A stretch of DNA of 64,000 bases from Pegoplata infirma (lineage: Eukaryota; Arthropoda; Insecta; Diptera; Anthomyiidae): NCBI GenBank assembly GCA_963921195.1, contig OY992536.1:92857007-92921006 (forward strand). The letters are read 5' to 3'. Within the stretch, counting starts at the first letter, position 1. Every line of letters begins with the position of its first letter. The translations under genes were made by a program, and so were the position numbers. Below the pieces are notes generated by a model. That model was not told where the DNA came from. It worked only from the letters and a program-made list of their open reading frames with translations, and did no database searches. Below are positions 1 through 12,240 of this stretch, in pieces.

Positions 1-380
1 TAGACAGTTTCGCGTACTCCCTAGTGGTACGCTTACCATAGGTTGGTAACCGCTGGTATAGACGATCATTTCCAGTGGGTAAAGATCATCAAAATAATTT
101 AGTTTTTTTACGTTGGACCAAATTATGGGGTCAAAAATTTAAAAAACGTCAATACTCATGCGATAACTGAATTATTTTTTTAGCGGTCTGAAATTTTTAT
201 GGTATACATCTCGAAACATGTACTTTCGTTTAGGCATGGTGCCATTTTTAAATAAAAAAAATATTTTTTTCCACCCACCTTACCTATTCAGTAAGTAGGT
301 ACGGGACCGATTGCAGAGAAATTCATACCGGTTATAGCTAACGTAATTTCGAGCTTAAGTTTGGACTCTTAATTTTACCA

Positions 381-1292
381 GATTTCATCCAATAACACCG
401 CTCAACAAATCGAAGTTTTTTGACTCCGGTTTGAAGTTTGATATAAAATTTTTCAAGATTTTGACTCGCTGATTCCGAATCTGTGCTCCAAATTTTTCCA
501 TCACGTCTAGAATTTTAATTATTCGCGGTTGAAAATGCGAAAAAACGCGATTTTTGCCTTTTTTGAAAGCCTGCACAGCAGCCACTGGGAGGAATAAAAA
601 TCTGGTATAAAGCGTTAGAGTAAAATTGAACTATGATATCAAAAATATGATCAAAAAAATTTGAAGTTATTGCACTATTATTGGCCAAACATGTATTTTA
701 AAAAACACTTGAAAAAAATTAGAAAAAGCACCATTTTTAAAAGGCTCTAAATCAAAAACCAGATGATCAATCTTTACTGTGATGAGCTCAAAATTTAGGC
801 AAAAGTTTATTCTTTCTTATAGACTTTTAAACTCATTAAAGATATCTTCCGGTTTATAAGAAAAATAACACAGAAAAATTTGTAAAATATTTATTTTTTT
901 TTTTAGTTTTTCTTTGAAAAATATCAAAAAGAACTAAGGTACCTTACCTTTTTTACAAAAATGATAATTTTAACAGAGTCATTTTAAAACGCAATTGTAA
1001 ACCAACCAAACGCAATAATTAGAAAAAAATTGTTTTCTATGTTGGAGACCAAAGACAAATTATACTTTTGCGCTTTATACCAGATTTGTATTCCACTGAA
1101 TGGCTGCTGTGCAGGCTTTCAAATAATGCAAAAATCGTAATTTTTCGCATTTCCAACCGTGAATAACTAAAAATCTGGACGTGATGGAAAATTTTGGAGA
1201 ACAGATTTGGAATCAGGGGATCAAAGTCTACTAAAATTGATCACCAGAATTCAAACCGGAAAATGAATGTTGAGCGGTGTAATATAAAATGT
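381..1292. repeat. Inverted-repeat (foldback) element, ~215-240 bp arms
   Basis: Segment 381-622 and the reverse complement of 1065-1292 are alignable throughout. Both contain ACACCGCTCAACA, ATCACGTC, GAAAGCCTGCACAGCAGCCA and TCTGGTATAAAGCG. The 66-codon open frame on the minus strand within the left arm is not conserved in the right arm. Sequence just left (290-345, GACCGATTGCAGAGAAATTCATACCGG) recurs at 10,050-10,100 and in part at 33,215, so a larger dispersed family is involved. Ends and target duplication could not be fixed. Confidence 0.7.
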
Positions 1293-1620
1293 TGTCTAAT
1301 TATAAAAATAAATAAAAATAAATTACAAAAATAATTATAAAAATAAAATGTTTGAGCTCGAGGCCTGGTTGTTGTCTAATTTTAACTTGTTGTCTAATTT
1401 TAACTGCTAATATATGATTTAATACAATTAGATAGACCCATTTTTGGTGAATTCGGGAAAATCTTTACCGTGGCTTTTTTAGTTAATTTATTTATTGAAT
1501 TCGTCAATTTTTTTATTCAAATCAAAATTTTTTTTTTGTGTGTGGTAGTCAACCAAATCTGATCAAGAAAAAATTCTTAAAACATTTCAAGTTTCCGATT
1601 CAGATAACTTTTTACCAAAC

Positions 1621-2420
1621 TTAAGTTTCGGAATCTGAGAGATTTTTTTCTATAGAAAAAATCTTAGATCCTGAAATATTTTTCTTTTAGAAAAAGTCAC
1701 AGATCAAGAAATATTTTTCTTATAGAAAAAGTCTCAGCTTCTCAGATAATTTTCCTATAGAAAAACTCTTAGATTCTGAAACGTTTTCATAGATTCGAAT
1801 TTTTTAGTCTCAGACTCTGAGATCTTTTTCTTATCGAAAAAATTTCAGACTCTGAGATTTTTTCTTGTAGAGAAAATTTCAGTTTTTGAGAAATTTTTCC
1901 TTAGGAAATGATGTATTGCTTATACAAAAAGTTTCAGATTCTATGACATTTTTCGAATAGAAAAATCCCACAATCTATGACATTTTTTTCATAGAAAAAG
2001 TCTTATAGTGTTTTCTTTTCTGGCAAAAAATGTGCATTTTTTTGCATTTCACCCCAAAAATTATGTTTTTGTGTTCTTTTTTAAAAAAATGTGAACCCTT
2101 ATAAAGAATATCGTGTTCTTTTCTAAAAATGTCTGTCCTACAAAGTCTAAAAAAGTTGCACTTTTTATCCCGTAAAAAATCACGGGGTTGAAATTGCCTT
2201 ATACAACAGCTGACTTTTTCAGTGTTGTTTTCTCAAAACAGCTGTTAAAAAATACAGGGCAGAATATTGCTGTATGTTGTCCAGTTAAATAAAATGCAAA
2301 TTTTTTAAGGTATGAGTTAAACATTTTAAAAATGTATACCCTAAAAAGGAAAACATTTTTTTTGCAGTAAAGAAAACACCATTAGATTCTGCGAAATTTT
2401 CTGAATATCGTAAAAAATTG
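1621..2420 (+). repeat. Degenerate copy of the 35-bp minisatellite, split by a MITE
   Basis: About a dozen degenerate monomers of the same type as at 59.6-63.2 kb are readable from 1621 to 2005 (for example TTTTTCTTATAGAAAAAGTCTCAG) and resume as TTAGATTCTGCGAAATTTTCT after 2382. The element at 2006-2381 interrupts the array. Strong divergence marks this as an old relative of the right-hand array. Confidence 0.85.
2006..2381. mobile_element. 376-bp TIR element with TTA target duplication
   Basis: The left end TAGTGTTTTCTTTTCTGGCA matches the reverse complement of the right end (TGGTGTTTTCTTTACTGCA). TTA flanks both sides (2003-2005 and 2382-2384). The interior is AT-rich with paired CAGCTG-containing segments and no ORF. 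A 3-bp TWA-type duplication is typical of PIF/Harbinger, so that superfamily is the best guess. It landed inside the minisatellite, whose repeat resumes directly after the right TTA. Confidence 0.72.
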
Positions 2421-3599
2421 CCACTTTTATTCCTCACTGTCTATTCCATAGTCTTTTATAGTATTTGTAACCTGTCATAAGGTATGATGAGTATTAAAGC
2501 CATGTTAAACTATTGTTCCTGTTAAAATTTTGTTCATGGCAATTCATGCCAAGATATTTGTTTTTCAGGTCTCAGGTTGTATAATACCAACAACACCAAC
2601 AACAATAACAGCAACGACAACAAATATCATGTTGTTGTTTTGCATTCTTGGCCAACAAAAGGTATTTTTTCTGTTGGTTTATTTTTTGTATTTTTAACCT
2701 GTGTTAAATATTTGTTCAACCTCAGTTTTGTTTAATTTCAGAAAAATATACAACCGGTCGGTACCAATTACGTGAGGACTAACGTTAATAATTCCAAAAT
2801 CAAGCAAGTTTTGTAGATCGGAACTTAATGCATACTGTAATGTTGGGTTATACTTAGTAAATTCCGCACATAAAAGATGCCATGCGCCTTTATATAAATC
2901 CGCCGAATCTAATCAGGTTGTATGACCAAATTCGGTGAAATATAATTCCAAACCGATCCAGTTTTTGAGACATATTTTTATTAAAAATCCGTCATGCCTG
3001 TTTTTCGCGTTATATCCATTTTCACAGACAGCCTGACAGAACGACGGAAAGGACTGCCAAAGAGTTCGACTTAAAATCTTTCTAGAATAAAGAATTTTAC
3101 TGTTCGGGGTCCGATATTTCTTCGAACTGCAAACATAATGCTAATTCTTTATATATTTTTCACAGTGCCAAACTTTAACGCAACTCGACCGATCCCTTCC
3201 AGATCACTTTTATTGCCGGTTAAAAGATTTGCATTTAATAGCAATTTGTCATAACAGATTTGTGTCAGTCGTTTTATGTGTGTTGTCCTACTATACAATT
3301 TTTTCATCCGAAAAAGAAAAACACCATAAATAGTTGGCACTCTTTAACATGATACCAACAACTATGTAGAACAACCGCTCTTAAGCTCAGAATACAAACA
3401 AAATGGGAAAAAAAGCTGAAAAACAAATCTGATGTTGCTGTGGAGCAAAAAAACACTTAATTTTGTTTATGACCATGTTTGTTTAAATTATTTTCACTTT
3501 TAATACCTTTGCGTTGAATTAAAAAAAAAAAAAATCCCAAAACTCACCTAAACTGTCAAAAAATAATGCTTATGCCATACTATGATTTCAAAAAAGGTC
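2421..3599. other. Intergenic, no recognised feature
   Basis: AT-rich DNA. A CAA/ACAA-rich run at 2585-2630 with GTTGTTGTT close after it is simple sequence. The longest open frame (63 codons, minus, 3149-3340) has no recognisable motif. Confidence 0.5.
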
Positions 3600-4140
3600 T
3601 CCAGCCAGGGCCAGACTATAACTGTTCAAGTTCTTCAATGGTCCGTAGGACATCCCATCAAATTAAATTTTTTGAATTTCATTTCATAATACCTGCCAAA
3701 CGATGGCCACATAAGAACTGATTGTGGGAAAATTTATAAAAAAATTTGGATAAAATTACGTATTTCGACCAAAATTCCTTTTCGAAATTTTTGACCAAAT
3801 CCGGCTTAAAAATTTTCAAATTTGGGGCACTTCATTGGAATAATATTAAAAAAATTCCAAAGCTGCGATTTTGGTACACAGATGCTGAGTTTTAAACATA
3901 AAAATAATTTTTTATCCAAATTGGTCTCTAAAGTTGGAAAAGTTGGATAAAAAAATCATTTTTATGTTTAAAAATCAGCCAAAAAAGCGGTTTTGGATTT
4001 TTTTAAATATTTTTCCAATAATGTACGCATGATTTCCGAATTTTTGAGCCGGATTTGGTCAAGAAATTCGGGCATGAATTTTGGTCGAAATATTTAATTT
4101 TTTCTAACTTTGACCGCTGGTTTGACCTTGCGAAATGTTT
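3600..4140. repeat. Dispersed repeat, third copy of the family at 37.8-39.3 kb
   Basis: On the minus strand this copy contains the segment TGGCAGGTATTATGAAATG and, toward 3655, codons for MGCPTDH. These correspond to the better-preserved copies at 37,830-37,950 and 38,430-38,550. The remainder repeats phrases such as 'GACCAAATCCGGC' and 'GCTGATTTT...AACATAAAAAT' found again at 37.9-39.1 kb. The reading frame is lost here. Confidence 0.6.
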
Positions 4141-5089
4141 TCCTAATGGTCAGCCTTTTTAAATGAACGGAGTTGGAAAATTTGTCAATGAGGGAATTTA
4201 CATAGTGATTCCTTGAGGAAATATCTTTTGGCTTTTGCACTTTTATTTGATTTTTTCTGTAAGTACAGATCGAGCACGGGCTCTAATTATATTTGTTATA
4301 AGGGTTCAAGTTGAAAAAAATTCAGAAGAAAAATTGAATTTCTAAAAATTATAGACATTTCTGATATTTCCCATACCGGTTTCAAACACCCCAGTTAGTG
4401 TCATCATCAGTAGGATTTTAAATGTCGGTTTGTCTTGTTAATGAAAACTGTTTTTTATATATGTGAATATTTATAGTTTCTACAGAATAAATTTTGACAG
4501 TTTCCAACACTACAATTCTATTTCTAGCAATCTCAACCTCACTTCATACTTTCTTTCAACTTTTTTGTCTCTTACATTACTTACTTTTCACTGACATGGT
4601 TTTCAGTGAATGTTTGTTTTAAAAGTGTGAAAAAATCCTCTAACAAAAAAAGTATTCCAAAGTTTCAGGTAAATCGATTCATAAGATTTACCTGAAACTT
4701 AAAAAAAGAGACGATAGAACCTTATCTATCGGGGATTTTTTTTTGGATTTTCAGCCCTTCATCTTATGAAACTATATGATGTTTTCATATGAAAAGAGAT
4801 GTTTTTAAATTACTTTTACCAACTGTGGCATAAATTCACAAAATTTCGGCTTCGTTAAATATTTTTTTTTACGAAAATGTAAAAATGTTGGGAGGTATTT
4901 ATGTGAATACATAGATCTACGATATTCATATAAATACGAAATAATCTTTATTAAAATTAAGTCGACACGTATTTTTGCTTTAGAGTCTAGACGATATTCA
5001 CATTAGTTCGGGAGTTATTAGAATTTTCCCGAAGGCCCACAAAGTTTCATAAAGGGGCAATGAAATTTTAATTCACTTAATGGTCGATA

Positions 5090-6615
5090 ATGTACGAACA
5101 GACCTCAACATATGATGTATCACCTACAATGCAAGAAGTCGAAAAAGCGATATCGCAAATAAAAAATAATAAAGCACCTGGAGATGATGGTCTAGTTGTA
5201 GAACTATTTAAGAATGCAGGTGCCGAATTTATGAAGCAGATGCATAGTTTGATAACTACAATATGGAATACCGAAACGCTCCCAGACGATTGGCAACGAG
5301 GCATTATAATCCCAATACATAAAAAAGGAAACAAACTGAAATGCGAGAATTATAGAGGAATTACTTTGCTAAACACCCCACACAAAATCCTTTCAAACAT
5401 CATTAACAACAGACTCACAGAAGTATCGGAGACTATTTTAGGGGAATACCAGTGCGGGTTCAGGCCTAATCAATCCACAACTGACCAAATATTCCTAATC
5501 AGACACACAATGGAGAAAGGCTATGAATATCAACGTGATCTACATATAAGTACTTATGATAGACTTTAAACAAGCGTTCGATTCAATAAATCGAAAACTT
5601 CTTGAACCAATGTTTTTAAGTATGGGAATTCCCCAAAAATTAACAAAAATGGTTGCGCTTACACTTAAGAATACAACATGCAAGGTAGCGATACAAAATA
5701 ACCTATCATCGGAGTTCGAGATAATGTCAGGGGTTAGGCAGGGAGATGCGCTCTCAACAACAATATTTAATCTAACCCTTAACCAGGCAATATCAATCTT
5801 AGATAGAGGAGGACACATATTCTCAAAATCATCAATAATGTGTGCCTATGCAGACGATATAGCGTTAATATCACAAAGTATGCGCGATTTAGAAGAAAAC
5901 TTCACTATCTTGGAAGCTGAAACTAGAAGCTGAAAGACGAAATATATATTTATTTCGCGAAATCAAGAAATAAATACACAACAATCGATAAAGTTAATTG
6001 ACTATACCTTCGAAAGGGTTAAGAGCTTTAAATACCTCGGCACTCTAATCAACAGCAACAATGATATGCATTTATCAATAAATGACCGCATCCAAGCCGT
6101 CCAAAAATCTTTTTATGCGCACCTCAAATTATTTAAATCGAAAGCAATCTCCCGTGCTGTAAAGATCAGGCTGTACAAAACTGTGGTACTGCCAGTTCTT
6201 ACATACAGCTGTGAAACATGGGCAATGACTTCAACAGATGAAGAAAAGTTGAGAATATTCGAACGAAAAATGATAAGGAAAATCTATGGGCCCAAAAGAG
6301 GGGAGGACGGCAGTTACATAATGCGAAGTAACCATGAAATTGTCCTCATACTAGAAGGAACAAATGTAGTTAAGCTTATTAAGGCCCAGAGGTTGCAGTG
6401 GGCAGGCCATGTAGAAAATGCCATATGATAGAGCCAAAAATAGAATCCTTAACGCTATGCCACACAGGACTAGAGCTAGAGGTAAACCAAGGTCAAAAAA
6501 TGGTGTTGAAGATGACTGCAGAAAAATCGGCATTAATAACTGGAAGAACTCGGCTAATAATAAATCCGATTGGAAACGAAATGTGAATAAGGTTAAGGCC
6601 CACCCCGGGCTGTAA
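5090..6615 (+). pseudogene. Reverse transcriptase remnant (RTE clade), frameshifted
   Basis: The reading frame is in pieces. At 5090-5569 are the RT fingers (NNKAPGDDGL, CENYRGITLL, QCGFRPNQSTTDQIF). After a frameshift near 5560, 5556-5933 carries DFKQAFDSI, SGVRQGDALS and the catalytic YADDIALI. A TGA at 5931-5933 breaks it, and the same frame continues through FKYLGTLIN and LPVLTYSCETWAM to about 6417. A second frameshift leads to the C-terminal tail (GKPRSKNGVEDD...) ending at TAA 6613-6615. The YADD box, the CETWAM segment and the WAGHV tail fit RTE/BovB-type elements. It cannot be functional in this state. Confidence 0.88.
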
Positions 6616-6633
6616 CACCAAAAGATGATGATG
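5090..6633 (+). mobile_element. 5'-truncated RTE-like non-LTR retrotransposon insertion
   Basis: The insertion is bounded by an 11-bp direct repeat, AATGGTCGATA, at 5079-5089 and 6634-6644. The 3' end is a short tandem run, GATGATGATGA, instead of poly(A), which is characteristic of RTE-clade elements. The sequence starts within the reverse transcriptase, so the endonuclease domain and 5' end are absent. It interrupts the TIR element 4644-6733 and is therefore younger than that insertion. Confidence 0.85.
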
Positions 6634-6784
6634 AATGGTCGATATGCCGAGACACTCCAACCTTAAAATCGTCTCATTTATATATTTTAAGTTTCAGGCA
6701 AATCGGTTCATAACGGTTGGAATACTTCCATTGTAACACACCGATAGGGAAATGTCTTCATAATAGTAGTAATATATAATAGAG

Positions 6785-7435
6785 ATGGGCACATGAGCAG
6801 ATTAGAGCGTGATTAACGTTATTCACGCGTGATCACGCGGGAGTGTGACGGAATTAAATTTTAATCACGTGGTTGTGAGTGAGTGAGTGTGCGTGAGTAA
6901 GATTTTTTCGTGAGCCGATTTTTTTGCGTGATTTATTTTCTCTGCATATTTTCTTTCGTATGCAAAAAAGCAACAAAAAGTTGTAAAATTTGGCTTCACT
7001 TAAGATTTTGTCCAGAAAAAAATTAAAAAATAAATGTTAAATTTCGCTAAACTTTAAATTTTGCTGAAAATTTTAAAAGATTTTTGAAATTTTAGTGTTT
7101 TAATTTTTTTGTGTAAATAAGAGTTTCGTGAGTGAGAGTCAACGTGAGTGTGAGTGAAGCTTGTGTGAGTTGTATTAAATTTACTCACGTGATTGTGAGT
7201 GAGTGTGAGTAGAAAAAAATATGCTCGTGTGTGAGTGTGCGATTAAAACATTCCAATCGTGAGTGAGAGTCAACGTGAGTGTGATTGAAGCTTGTGTGAG
7301 TGTGAGTTGTATTAAATTTACTCACGTGATTGTGAGTGAGTGTGAGTACAAAAAATATGTTCGTGAGTGAGTCTGCGTGATTAAAAAATTCCTGTCGTAA
7401 GCGTGTGTGAGTCAAAAATCACTCATACGCTCGTC
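6785..7435. repeat. GTGAG-rich repeat with a duplicated ~137-bp unit
   Basis: Dense GTGAG/CGTGAGTG words fill the region. The block starting near 7124 (GTGAGTGAGAGTCAACGTGA) is repeated from about 7260, including GTATTAAATTTACTCACGTGA and AGTGTGAGTA. Related sequence occurs at 9160-9215 and forms the core of the palindrome at 22.38-22.6 kb. Long open frames here (THTHT-type peptides) are by-products of the repeat. Confidence 0.7.
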
Positions 7436-8083
7436 TACACTAAAAAAAAAAATATTGTAAAACTAGCAAAAAAAATGGTTAAAATTAGCAAAAAAAACTG
7501 TAGTTTTGGACGTTGCAAAAATTTTGGTAATATTAGCAAAACCATTTTGCTAATCAAAAAATTAGGAAAAAAAATGGTAAAATTACAAGAATACCATTTT
7601 ATTTTTGTAAAAAATCAACCTTGTAAAATTATCAAAAAATATGGTAAAATTACCAAAAAAAATGGTAAAATTGAAATAGATAAAAAAATTGTAACTTGGT
7701 AAAAAAAACTGTTTTATTTAGTAATTTTTTTTCTCTGATTAGTAGTTGATTTAAAATTTGGTGAATATACTAAAAAAATGTTTGCCTGTTTTTGAGCACC
7801 ACGTTCTTTAAATGTAGTAATAGAAGCATCAACTATTACTTCAGTTGTTGGATGGTTTCTTCGGCTTGATGGTGGCAGCTGTAGTTGCAGTAACTGGACT
7901 TCCAACAACATCAAAATCCAAAATGATTTTTTTTTCACTTAAACACTTTAAACAAAAAACTTAAAGAACAACACTTCACTTTTTTTATTTTTTTGCGTCA
8001 TTTTTTTTAACCTAAGTAGAACAAATGAGAATTGCGTAGTAGTCTACACAAGAAATTTCTTACATTTTCAGGTAAAATTTGTA

Positions 8084-8479
8084 CACTCAAAGAATTATGT
8101 AGGTAAATTCCAGTGAATATTCACTTAAAACAAATGAAATTTTATTTAAAAACCATTCCACTGTTTTTTCATTTAAAATAAAAACACATTACAGTCAATT
8201 TTAAATGTTAATTTAATGACTAACCAAAACATTAAAAAACTAGTGAATATTCAGTTAATTTGTATTGAAAAACAGTAAAACTACAGAAGAAATTTTTTAC
8301 TGCCGAAATTGAATGTAACAGAAAATTAGTTTTTAATACAGTAAATTATTTTTTTTAAACTACAGAAACAGTAAAAAAATTAAATCCTTTATAAAATAAA
8401 TGATTTTTCTTTTAAAATGACTTTACTGATTACTTTTTAAAATAACCTACAAACAGTTAATGACATAATTTTCTTAGTG
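8084..8479. mobile_element. 396-bp CACTCAAAG-type TIR element, TA duplication
   Basis: The left end CACTCAAAGAATTATGT pairs with the right end ACATAATTTTCTTAGTG. TA flanks at 8082-8083 and 8480-8481. The interior consists of loosely repeated AGTGAATATTCA / ACAGTAAA words and has no ORF. Confidence 0.7.
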
Positions 8480-8775
8480 TAAAAAATTAACAATTTTTTT
8501 TCGAATTTTTAATTTTTTTCACATGTATTTAAAAAAAAAATAAAAAAAAACTTTTGGATGTTAAAGATTAGATATCTAACTATGTGTTAACATTTTAAAA
8601 AAATAATTTTTCAAAATTATCAACTTTTTATTAACAATTTAGGTGGCAAATTTTAAAAAATTTTCATATAAAATTAGCAAAAAATATGGTAAAATTAGCA
8701 AAAAAATATGGTAAAAAATACTAAAAATTGTGTAGCCTATTTTTGAGCGCACATTCAGTTGATGGATGGCTACTT

Positions 8776-9504
8776 CCCAGCAAAACTTTGGTAATGGGTG
8801 GTGATTATATAACACATTACCAGGTAATGTATATATCTTATTTGTAGCATTATTTTATGATGTCTTACCAAACATTTGTTCCACAACGTATTATTTTAAA
8901 GTGAAAAATAATACATTACTAATAATTAGCTACGTAATGCATGATTATTGGAAAAAATGTATTTCATATTTATTATTTCTAAACATTAAATCATGGATGA
9001 CTTATATTTGGTTACATTATGTATTATTTCAAAGTTTGAAATAATGCATTATTTATAATTGAATACATAATGCATTACAATAACATAAAAAATAAATATT
9101 TTATAAAAAAATGCATAAGTTTAAACTAGAGATGGATTCACGACAGAAATTTGTTAATGACACACACTCACCCAGGAGTATATTTTATCTCGCTTACAAT
9201 CACGTGAGTAAATTTAATACAAAATTACTTTTTCACTACTCGTAACACCTTATATATTACGTTCTGGTATGCTATATTATATACCTTACTCGTAACCTAT
9301 AAAATATCATATATTTTACACCTTACTCGTATTCTTTGTTATAAATTTATGACTTATTTTATACCCTACTGGTATTCTTTGTGATAATGTATATGCATTA
9401 CTTTTAGTCTCATCGCCTGTTAAAATCATCAATGCTGCAATGTATAAAATAAGAGATCTTATACCTTATTTTATACCTTATATGGTAAGGTAAGTTTTGC
9501 TGGG
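8776..9504. mobile_element. 729-bp CCCAGCAAAA-type TIR element, TT duplication
   Basis: The left end CCCAGCAAAACTT is the exact reverse complement of the right end AAGTTTTGCTGGG. TT flanks both sides (8774-8775 and 9505-9506). The interior is rich in TAATGCATTA/ATTAC words and holds a short GTGAG-related relic at 9160-9215. No coding capacity is visible. Confidence 0.75.
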
Positions 9505-9850
9505 TTTGCTATGGTGTTGGCAGCATCATCAATCTGCAATGAGTTTTTTTTCACACTAAAACACTTTAAACAATTTTTTTTTTCTTAAAACTAAGAAAAA
9601 AAAAAATAAAAAGTATTACCATTTCTTTAAGGAAAATACTAATATTTTTGCTAAAATTATAGTAAAATAAAAAAAAAACTAGCAAGAAAATATAGTAAAA
9701 GTACCACAAAATTTTTGTATTTTACCAATAGTAAATTGCCAACAAAAACTGTAAAAGTTAAATTTTTACAATTTTTTTTGCTAAAGTTTGGTTGAAGTAA
9801 ATTACAACACCTTTTACTAATATTTTGACTAAGTTATTTTTTTGAGTGTA

Positions 9851-11284
9851 TAATATATAATATAAAATTTCGATTATATTATGAAATGTTTTTTTACACG
9901 CATTTGAAGTTGGTGAACTAATATTATAATAATAATTACACGAAAACTGTGTTAGAGGCGTACACTTAATTTAGTAATTGATTTAAAATAACAATTATAC
10001 GCAATGGTGCACAGTGGCTTTTTTTAAATAATTCGGCCATTCAATAAGTACTGGACCCATTGCAGCGAAATTCATATCGGTTATAGCTAACGTAATTTTG
10101 CATTTGCAACCTTTCATAACCACGATACGAAGAGCTAAAAAGGTGTGCCAATAGACGCAGCAATGTCGAAGAGCAACTTTTAAGCACCAATGATGAAATG
10201 CCATCCGGCATCGGTGACTTCTTTACGTTGTAATCTGCAAGAAACCTTTTGAAATCTCCAGCACTCGCTAAAAACGGTGTCTTCTTAAGCTCTAACAGTA
10301 GAAGGCTATGCTCACGAGAGGCTTAGAATGATTTAATGCATTAAAAATTTCTTAAAACAATCGAAACTCAGATCAGGTTGGTTTAGATCAGACTTTGTAG
10401 AATTATACTTAAATACCAACTGACTCAAAAGAAGAAACTCTAAGAATATTTGGGCTAAACCGGGATTTAGACGCTTTAAATTGCGATTAGGAAACTAAGA
10501 GGCATGTCACAGACTCAATTCCATTCAAAAGTGAAATAAGTGGTTTGGTTGTAAAACGCAAAAGGAATATTTTTTTTTCCGAACGAAAACACTTTAAAAA
10601 TCAAAGTGCAATTGAATTGCATGGAAGTGGTTACAATCCGAAAATTATTTCATTTTACGTTTTTAGAGGAAAACTTTGAAACCACTTCCGAACGAAATTG
10701 ACTATGTGACAGTCCTCTTAATCTGGCTTAAGATTACGATTAGTGAAAGTCTGACTAACTCCAAAAAAAAAGGCCAGGTGAGTTAAATTAATTCGAATTT
10801 CTTCGGATCTGTTACGAGTTGCGATAAGCAAAATTCCAAGTAATTCAAGAGGAGAAACATTACCATATAAGTTGTGTTGGATCAAATGAGCCATATTACA
10901 TCACATAATATGGCCACTTAAACATCGTTAAGTATTTTTTTATCTTTTAAGCAGAGCTGCTATTAATTTATTTTTAAATCCTTTTCTAACTAAATGTGTG
11001 ACATTATAAAAACAAACCCATACAAACAACAACATGTGATTTACACGTACTTGAGTCATAAACATTCCTAAAAGTAACGATGGAATAAAACAAAGCTGCC
11101 CAAAAAGGATACAAGCGAGCGAGCTAAAGTTTAAATACACCTTGGTCTTGTACATACAAATATCTGTGTTGTATTTTGTTTTTTATATCGTTTTCGTGGT
11201 CAACACGTGTTTGTTTGGTTTGGCACTTACTTGAAACAGTTACATACTCACTATACACGGTGACACTTTATCATACATTTGTGG
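9851..11284. other. Intergenic, little recognisable content
   Basis: Segment 10,030-10,110 (TCGGCCATTCAATAAGTACTGGACC...GGTTATAGCTAACGTAATTT) is a copy of the repeat also seen at 270-350 and, inverted, at 33,200-33,240. The rest is AT-rich DNA with no convincing gene; open frames of 69-74 codons show no motif. Confidence 0.45.
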
Positions 11285-12240
11285 TTTCCTTTGTGACTGG
11301 AAATATCGTGAACCTATATTCAAAATATGCCAACTCAAATTTGACCGAAATGAGTTTCCGATGGAAAATAGCTCCCCTATGCAATACCCATCTGTGGTAA
11401 AAATTTCAGAGCAAAAAAATAATTTTTTGTCGTTTTACATCCATTTTTGTTATTCTGCTAACTCAAAGTACATATTTTTTTGGTGAAAATAAATGCCAAC
11501 TCCCATTGTAAATTTCCAAAAATTTTTCAAAAATTTTTTTAAAAAAAATTTGACCACATATCTTATTGCATTCGCCTTTCTGAACACGAATCTGGTAAAG
11601 ATTTTGATATCTAATGCCTAGTTTTCGAGATATTGCCATTTTGAAAATATCGGTAAATAGTGTTTGCAAAAAAAAAAATTGCTTATATATATATAACTTT
11701 CAAACTATTTATCAGATTGAAACATTATGAGTGGGGCAAATAAAGTCAATGATATAAGCTTTCAAAATAGCTAGTTTGGAGTGAGCCTTCTACAATAAAG
11801 CGTGAGTTACAGAGTGCCAAAGTTGACCACCCTGAGATTAAAAGGCTTTCGGAGCTAGTAACTTTTAAAAATATGCAAAGATTTTTAATTTTTTTTAGTT
11901 TTTGCAATTACCGCACTAAGGAAAACAAAATCCAAAAAAAAAAAAAAATTTATAAAAATTTTTCAAAAAATAATTTATTTTTAGTTTCCGACAAAATATG
12001 CCAACTCTAAAAAAATATTTGTTTTTTGATATAGTAATAAATGCCATCTCAAAAAAATACGCAAACCAGTGCAAAATATGAAATTTTTGGCATAGGTAAA
12101 AATTATTTAGAATATTTAAACCATCTTATGGAAGGTACATTGTTTATTTTTACAATAATATGCAAAATAACTAGTTTTTTAGCTCTCCTGAAAAGTAAGC
12201 TTTTTCGAGTTGGCATTTATTGAATATAGTTCGACGATAT
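11285..12240 (+). repeat. Dispersed repeat copy A (GAGTTGGCATTTAT family)
   Basis: The block starting AAAATATGCCAACTCAAA and ending GAGTTGGCATTTATTGAATATAG is the reverse complement, with divergence, of parts of 21,766-23,170. Shared phrases include CGGAAATGAG-side TTTCCGATGG, CGTTTTACATCCATTTTTGTTATTCTGC, ATCTTATTGCATT and AACCATCTTATGGAA. The AAATGCCAACTC-type ends are inverted, suggesting a transposon family, but no coding region or target duplication was found. Confidence 0.7.

Larger units (their letters stand above)
4644..6733. mobile_element. CAAGGGAAG-family TIR element split by an RTE insertion
   Basis: The outer ends are inverted: 4654-4735 (AGTATTCCAA...GAAACTTAAAA...GAGACGAT) pairs with 6645-6727. 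TAA flanks both sides (4641-4643 and 6734-6736). The interior aligns, in reverse, with the intact relative at 20,876-21,464 (shared TTCGGCTTCGTTAAATA, TACGAAATAATCTTTATT, TTCGGGAGTTAT). The RTE-like fragment at 5090-6633 interrupts it. Without that insertion the element is about 535 bp, close to the relative's 589 bp. Confidence 0.82.
7438..9848. mobile_element. Composite of CACTAAAAA-type elements (TA-flanked) with nested insertions
   Basis: The left end CACTAAAAAAAAAAA follows TA (7436-7437). The right end TTTTTTTGAGTG precedes TA (9849-9850). Both subterminal regions are made of degenerate GTAAAATTAGCAAAAA words. Two internal segments are diverged direct copies: 7775-7990 and 8735-8770 plus 9505-9600 (TTTTTGAGC..., GTTGATGGATGG, ACACTTTAAACAA). 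This suggests two related elements in tandem, with the insertions 8084-8479 and 8776-9504 added later. Confidence 0.55.

Noticed and set aside
2585..2630. CAA/CAG-rich run as a possible polyglutamine exon
   Set aside because: No long open frame surrounds it in any phase; simple sequence.
7185..7415. His/Thr-rich open frame (THTHT), minus strand
   Set aside because: It is a translation of GTGAG repeats; no independent evidence of coding.
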